This document shows positions 59,468-64,000 of a DNA stretch of 64,000 nucleotides, one piece after another. Numbering within the stretch: the first letter of the stretch is position 1; each line of letters starts with the position of its first letter. The notes under the pieces were generated by a model that was not told the DNA's origin, made no database searches, and worked only from the letters and a program-made list of their open reading frames with translations. The position numbers were made by a program, and so were the translations under genes. This DNA is from Polytrichum commune (taxonomy: Eukaryota; Streptophyta; Polytrichopsida; Polytrichales; Polytrichaceae): assembly GCA_950295325.1 (NCBI GenBank), contig OX485806.1, forward strand, positions 34,288,001 to 34,352,000. Direction: 5' to 3'.

Positions 59468-62400
59468 TTATGTACATAGGGAAGGGAAGAGATAAGGCAG
59501 TCTGCCGGTTGTCTTCAATATTTCGGCCCGCTTTGATGCCTTGGCGGCTGCTTCAGCCTGGCGTGCCTCTGCTGCCACTCTCATCTCTGCGGCTCGATGC
59601 CGAGCAGATGCTACCTTCTTCAAGAATTTCTCATTGGCTGTAGACCTCATGCGCTCTATCTTGACCTATATCCAGGTTCAAATCACAGAACAACCAAATA
59701 CATAGAAATTCTGAGCGAAAGGACACAGCCATTATGAAAACACCAGCAACAAAATGACATCAGAGTGTTGCAGACTGCATGTGAGTGATCAGAATGGCTC
59801 ATATGCCAATGAACCTGACCTTGATGAGGTCCCAATTACACTGATTATTTGACTGATGGAAGTCGTAAACGTATTTTAGATTTCTTTTGAACTTGCACAC
59901 TATATGTAACCACTGCGGCAGCAAATTGAACAAAAGAACACTAGCAGTAACCAATAGAACACAGTCTTGTGCTTATTGTGTGGAATTTCACTTTCCAAGA
60001 CCTGTCCAGGGGAAATTACTTGATACAGAGCCGGAGATTCAAGTTTCATCTGGGCTTTGAGTGCGTGGTGCAAGAGAAGCACGTTTCTAGTTGTCGGTTA
60101 CATCAGTTTTGTGCAAATGCTTTCTCCTATAAGTCTAGTCCTATAAGGCAATGAAGTAAGGTCTCTTCTACTTCTACCTTAAATTTTCAATTTGAAAACA
60201 TGTTCGGACTACATTGTGCCCCTGCATTGTTCTTCAACATACTCTAAAACCGATGATATCATTATATATCTCAGAACTATAGCTAAGGAGAGGCAGAGTT
60301 TACCTCTATTCTGCGCATTTCAGCTTCTGCCTTTGCTTTTTCATGATTCTCCCAAGCCTGAATCTTGACCTCCTCCCTCTCAAATCTAAGAATACCACCA
60401 CAGCACTCTCTATGAGCCTTCCAAGAAATTCATCTGAATTGGAGCGGGAGTGGAGCTTTTTAAGAGTTTCGACAAAGCATTCTCTCCACCCAGATGAACG
60501 GATGCAAGTAAATATAAAACCATGAGCCCGGTTTACTATGCGGGCCTTTTTCCATTTGGAGTCATTTTTTTGGGGAGCCCCATTAGTATTAGAAAATAAA
60601 TATCAGCAACTAGTGAGAGCAAGGTGAGAGCAAGGGGCAATGAAGGCATAGAAGCTAGGGATCAAAATTGCGGTAGGGGCGTAGGGACCTGTTGGGTCAT
60701 GTGAACATCCCTTGGACAATCGCGACTGCTGAAACTAAATTAAAGAATGCATTGGACAATCAAGGATGTCAATGTTGCAATTCATGTGTTAATTAGTATA
60801 CCTTTGTCTTACTCAAGGAGAGAGAGGAGAGAATTACAAGTAAGGAGGAAAAGTGTAAAGGTAGGGTGGGAGGGAGGGAAATTGTTCTTGATTTTGTTAG
60901 TATATACGTGGTAATCTTTCCCATAATGTGGCACCTCTAAAGAATTTTCTTTCTCTAAATAGTTTTGGGATATTGTTAAGGGAAATCCACTTTTGCAAGC
61001 AGAAGTGAAACACGTAATTAATCGTATGAAACCTCAGTCAAAATGGTTTAGGACGATCACATCTTTCATTAAGTTTACATTTTGGCCTTCCGTAGAGGAA
61101 ATTGGCCGTCTTAAGATCTAATTGCACAGATGAGTGTAGAGGTGCCAGACCTGGAGGTGTACTTGGCCTTCTCGGCTTCTTCCCATGCAGCCACTCTTGT
61201 TGTGAGCACATTCTTTCGTAGTTGTTCCAAGTCCACGGCAGTACAGTCCTTGGAGCTGATCTTGGAGACGTTAGTATTATTTTGATCTTCCTTAGCAGCC
61301 CTGGCGGTGATGTTAGCCCTCCCGAGGTGTTCGCCCAAAGCTAGAATCTCCTGGCGAGCTTTTGACTGCACATGATCGTTCCCAGTTGTTGGTGTTCCCG
61401 CGGCTTCCATATGGTTGCTCTTCACAGCATCGGCACTGAAATTGCGTTCCGGTGTGGCGCTGTGTGAGCTGGTAGGGCTCTTCTCGGGTGTGGTGGCCCT
61501 TATAGGAGTGGCAGTTCGGGAAGGATCGACTGATGCTGTGGGTGTCATCGCCGTGCCCATGTCCCTCATTGACACCGCACTCCTCGTACTCACTGCGAGA
61601 GAAGGAATTTCTTTGGCTGAGTCTTCATCTGCCAATGTAGAACAAGAAAACAGGAATCCGAGAATCAGGTCAAACCGCACTACTGAAAGTTCCAATTCAC
61701 ATTCCAAACCTTGGTTTTTGATTTAGGGTTTGAACGTTTGAACCAGATGCCAGCTTCGGTGCGGAAGTGGACCAGCCATTGTCAATGAAATTATTGTGTT
61801 CTTGTGCATGGAGCACTAATTACGCATTTGCAGCTGCAAAAGTTACCAAGGGCGAGGAATGATGAAGAACTAGCGTACCTGTGGTGGGCTTGGACTCCGG
61901 CACAGCAGGCTTTCCAGTCGATCGCACAGCTATCTTCATGAAGCTGCCACTTACACAAGGCGGAGATGACGTTGTTCTTCCGTCCTCGGCATTTTCATCA
62001 TCCCGTAGCTCGAGAACGCCCAGAGAATATTTGTCGAGCAATTTATTTAGTTGGTCCTTCTCTGAATTCGTGCATTCGGCATGGAGTAGCTCATGACCTG
62101 CACCCACATCCTCATGCTGTTTCAGCAAGTGACCAGGGGTGTCGATGCTCTTGACATCAGCCGCCTCCATGATGGTCGATTCATTGGCATCGCATTCGGA
62201 AGGGGACGGTGATACTCCTGTGCAAGATTGAGCATCCGCATGCCGACCTATCCGGCAAGCATGAGATCCTAATTTCCTAGGCATGGCCGCCATGCCCGCC
62301 TGACTCGCCACTAGGTGTGCAAGAAGTGGCCCGCTTCGCGTTTTCGCCGGCTTGGCAGGATTAACATTAACTTCGTTACCTGCAATCCATTTCTCCGCGT

Positions 62401-63730
62401 CGTCCCATTTCGAAGGGGTAGGCTTGAACAACGGGCCGACGGTAGTCGTCCGACTGAAGTCAAATGCGCCCGAGGTCGCATAGTTGTCGCCGTTTTGTTC
62501 GTAATCGTAGAGCTCAGACTCCATGGCTGCAGACATGTAAGTGGCATTGAAGCTGAAAATGCCTGGCATTCCACTCATGACACTAGCAGATTGCAGAGGC
62601 GACGGGCGAGCAATGCCTAACGAAATCCCGCCATGCTTCTTCTTTACTAAATCCTCGCTCTTATCGGTCATGGCGTGTCTGAACGAGGCAGATTGCGCCT
62701 CCGCCACCTGGTCTCCTTCTCCTCCATCATATAGCGCCGCTCCCCAACCATTCTCTTTAGCGTAGCTCAGTGCATCTGCACAACATTGTAATTCTGCACT
62801 GATCAATCAAGGATCACAAAAACGTGGAGGAGTTGGCTCCGCCGGAAACGTATACACCACAAAAGAAAACTGCAACGAATGTCATCAAGATTGGCTGCAG
62901 CTTTTGCGTCCTCTCAACATGCATCATGTCCATCAGGACTTTCTTGAACCTTTGTATATATCTAACAAACACTGGCATTGATAACATGGAATGACGGAGG
63001 CCATCGGCGTCTTTCATCAGGAGTAATTTTGCAATGCTACGAAGCTGCCCTACCTTTAAGTCCTGCTATTCCAGGAGATTTGTTGTCCAGCTTCTTAGAT
63101 CCACGGACTCCGACCTGCAGCAATTTCATGCGTATCAGTAACGGTGTACTAGAGAAGAGGCGCTAAATTCCTCACTATTACCGATCTTGTGTTCCTTGAT
63201 GAGTTCATGTGGCGTGAAACGATTGTTGCGGTTCTCTATGCTGACCCGCACGAGGTATCATCATCAATGTCGACGACCTAGGCAGAACTTCCGGAAAGAT
63301 CGACACACGCAAAGATGATATCAGGGCGGCCATCAATACCTTCTGAATCTCAGATCCTAGGAACGTTCCGAACGAAACACCTTCATCGCCGCCTGGAGGA
63401 CAATTGGTACGAGTGCTTTTGTTTCGAGTTCGTCCTTCATGGTATTTTGAGTGCCTGTCCATCATCTCATTGGACGTCTTCGATGTTGTGGACATTGTAG
63501 GACTACTCGAATTGCTGCGGATTGCGGAATTACCAATCACGCATGTTGGACTGCTCTCAGCTGCGATCAAATGCCAGCACAGAACTTTAACCCACCCGAT
63601 AATATTGATGACGAAATCTTCATTCACTAACTTCTTCAGTCTTCGCTGGCCAGGTGATACAAGCTTATAACAAGCTAACAAACTCACCTTTTCTCTCGAC
63701 ACCTTTGCTTAATGGTGTTGCACGATGCAT
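59468..63730 (-). CDS. Remorin family protein with long N-terminal region
   Basis: Minus-strand exons 63730-63688, 63560-63340, 63235-63182, 63114-63054, 62775-61879, 61628-61151, 60385-60304 and 59665-59468 join in phase to 677 residues. The C-terminal remorin domain (about 570-670) is clear: AAWEEAEKAKYTSRFEREEV, AWENHEKAKAEAEMRRIE, ERMRSTANEKFLKKVASA, then an alanine-rich coiled coil and the conserved GRLP end. KPTPSKWDDAEKWIAG near residue 245 is a motif of long-N-terminus remorins. The extreme end SLCT carries a cysteine that could be lipid-anchored. By family, remorins scaffold plasma-membrane nanodomains. The polar Ser/Thr-rich middle (200-560) looks disordered. The three most upstream exons are supported only by phase and splice sites; the rest is firm. 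The start MHRATPLSKGVERK could be preceded by more exons beyond the window. Confidence 0.88.
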
Positions 63731-64000
63731 CACGTTTGGACGAGCGCTTAGAAGCCCGACATGTCAAGAAGACGAAGAAGGAAACACAAAAACGATGGAA
63801 AGCAAAAATTAGCAGAAGCTGGAAAGCGATGGTCATGTAAAATGTTCTCGATCTGCCTAGGAGGTAGAAGTAGTTCTGATTTTCCAACTACTAACCGGAA
63901 CCTTCTTCGCACTGGAGTCGGTTGAGCAATTTCGGATGGGGAGTAGTCTGCGAAAGGCCATCCTGGCCTCCATCTGAAACTCCTTTCAAGCTCGAAGATG
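63731..64000. other. Upstream of the remorin gene
   Basis: Probable leader or promoter of the minus-strand remorin gene; no other gene seen. Confidence 0.35.

Noticed and set aside
62311-62765. Plus-strand and other-frame open reading frames over the remorin gene
   Set aside because: Shadows of the large remorin exon 61879-62775.

Overview
The window is nuclear DNA from a land plant. Its protein-coding genes are split into many exons by long AT-rich introns with GT-AG borders. Several products belong to plant-typical families: a QALGGH-type C2H2 zinc-finger protein, a remorin, an F-box/kelch protein and an L-type (plastid-type) alpha-glucan phosphorylase. There is an initiator tRNA-Met of the eukaryotic type and abundant small DNA-transposon-like repeats, and no bacterial gene organisation. 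The exact lineage cannot be fixed from this sequence.

Layout. 1-740 is the 3' end of a LigB/DODA-like extradiol dioxygenase gene (+). 3009-6423 is a Q-rich C2H2 zinc-finger gene (-). 6930-7001 is tRNA-iMet (-). 8318-12062 is a mitochondrial-type enoyl-CoA hydratase gene (+, five exons). 13500-16450 is an F-box/kelch gene (-, two exons) with tandem arrays downstream, in its intron and upstream. 16.5-39.4 kb holds no gene I can support. It carries a Tourist-like MITE family (three full copies with 3-bp target duplications), a TTAA-flanked MITE, an inverted pair of G-run-bounded repeats, TTTAGTGT-rich repeats and, at 35.5-36.7 kb, a tandem repeat with G-box motifs. 39422-42276 is glycerophosphocholine acyltransferase (GPCAT, +, eight exons). 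42.9-45.2 kb is a CACTA-like element with inverted ends. 46212-59189 is the phosphorylase gene (+, a probable transit-peptide exon plus 13 exons). 59468-63730 is a remorin gene (-, eight exons), convergent with the phosphorylase.

The genes have unrelated roles (starch breakdown, lipid remodelling, crotonase chemistry, membrane scaffold, transcription, ubiquitin targeting), as expected for a plant chromosome, so there is no operon-like system. I rebuilt the exon models by matching reading phase across each splice junction. The complete models sum to whole codons, except that the first junction of the phosphorylase, the 5' end of the zinc-finger gene and the upstream remorin exons are less certain.

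The most unusual feature is that tandem duplications at two genes copied the end of a coding exon. Near copies of exon ends or exon-intron borders sit in the F-box intron, in the F-box 3' flank and in phosphorylase intron 1. Related arrays lie in the F-box upstream region, the hydratase promoter and intron 2, and phosphorylase intron 2, which also uses a GC-AG border.
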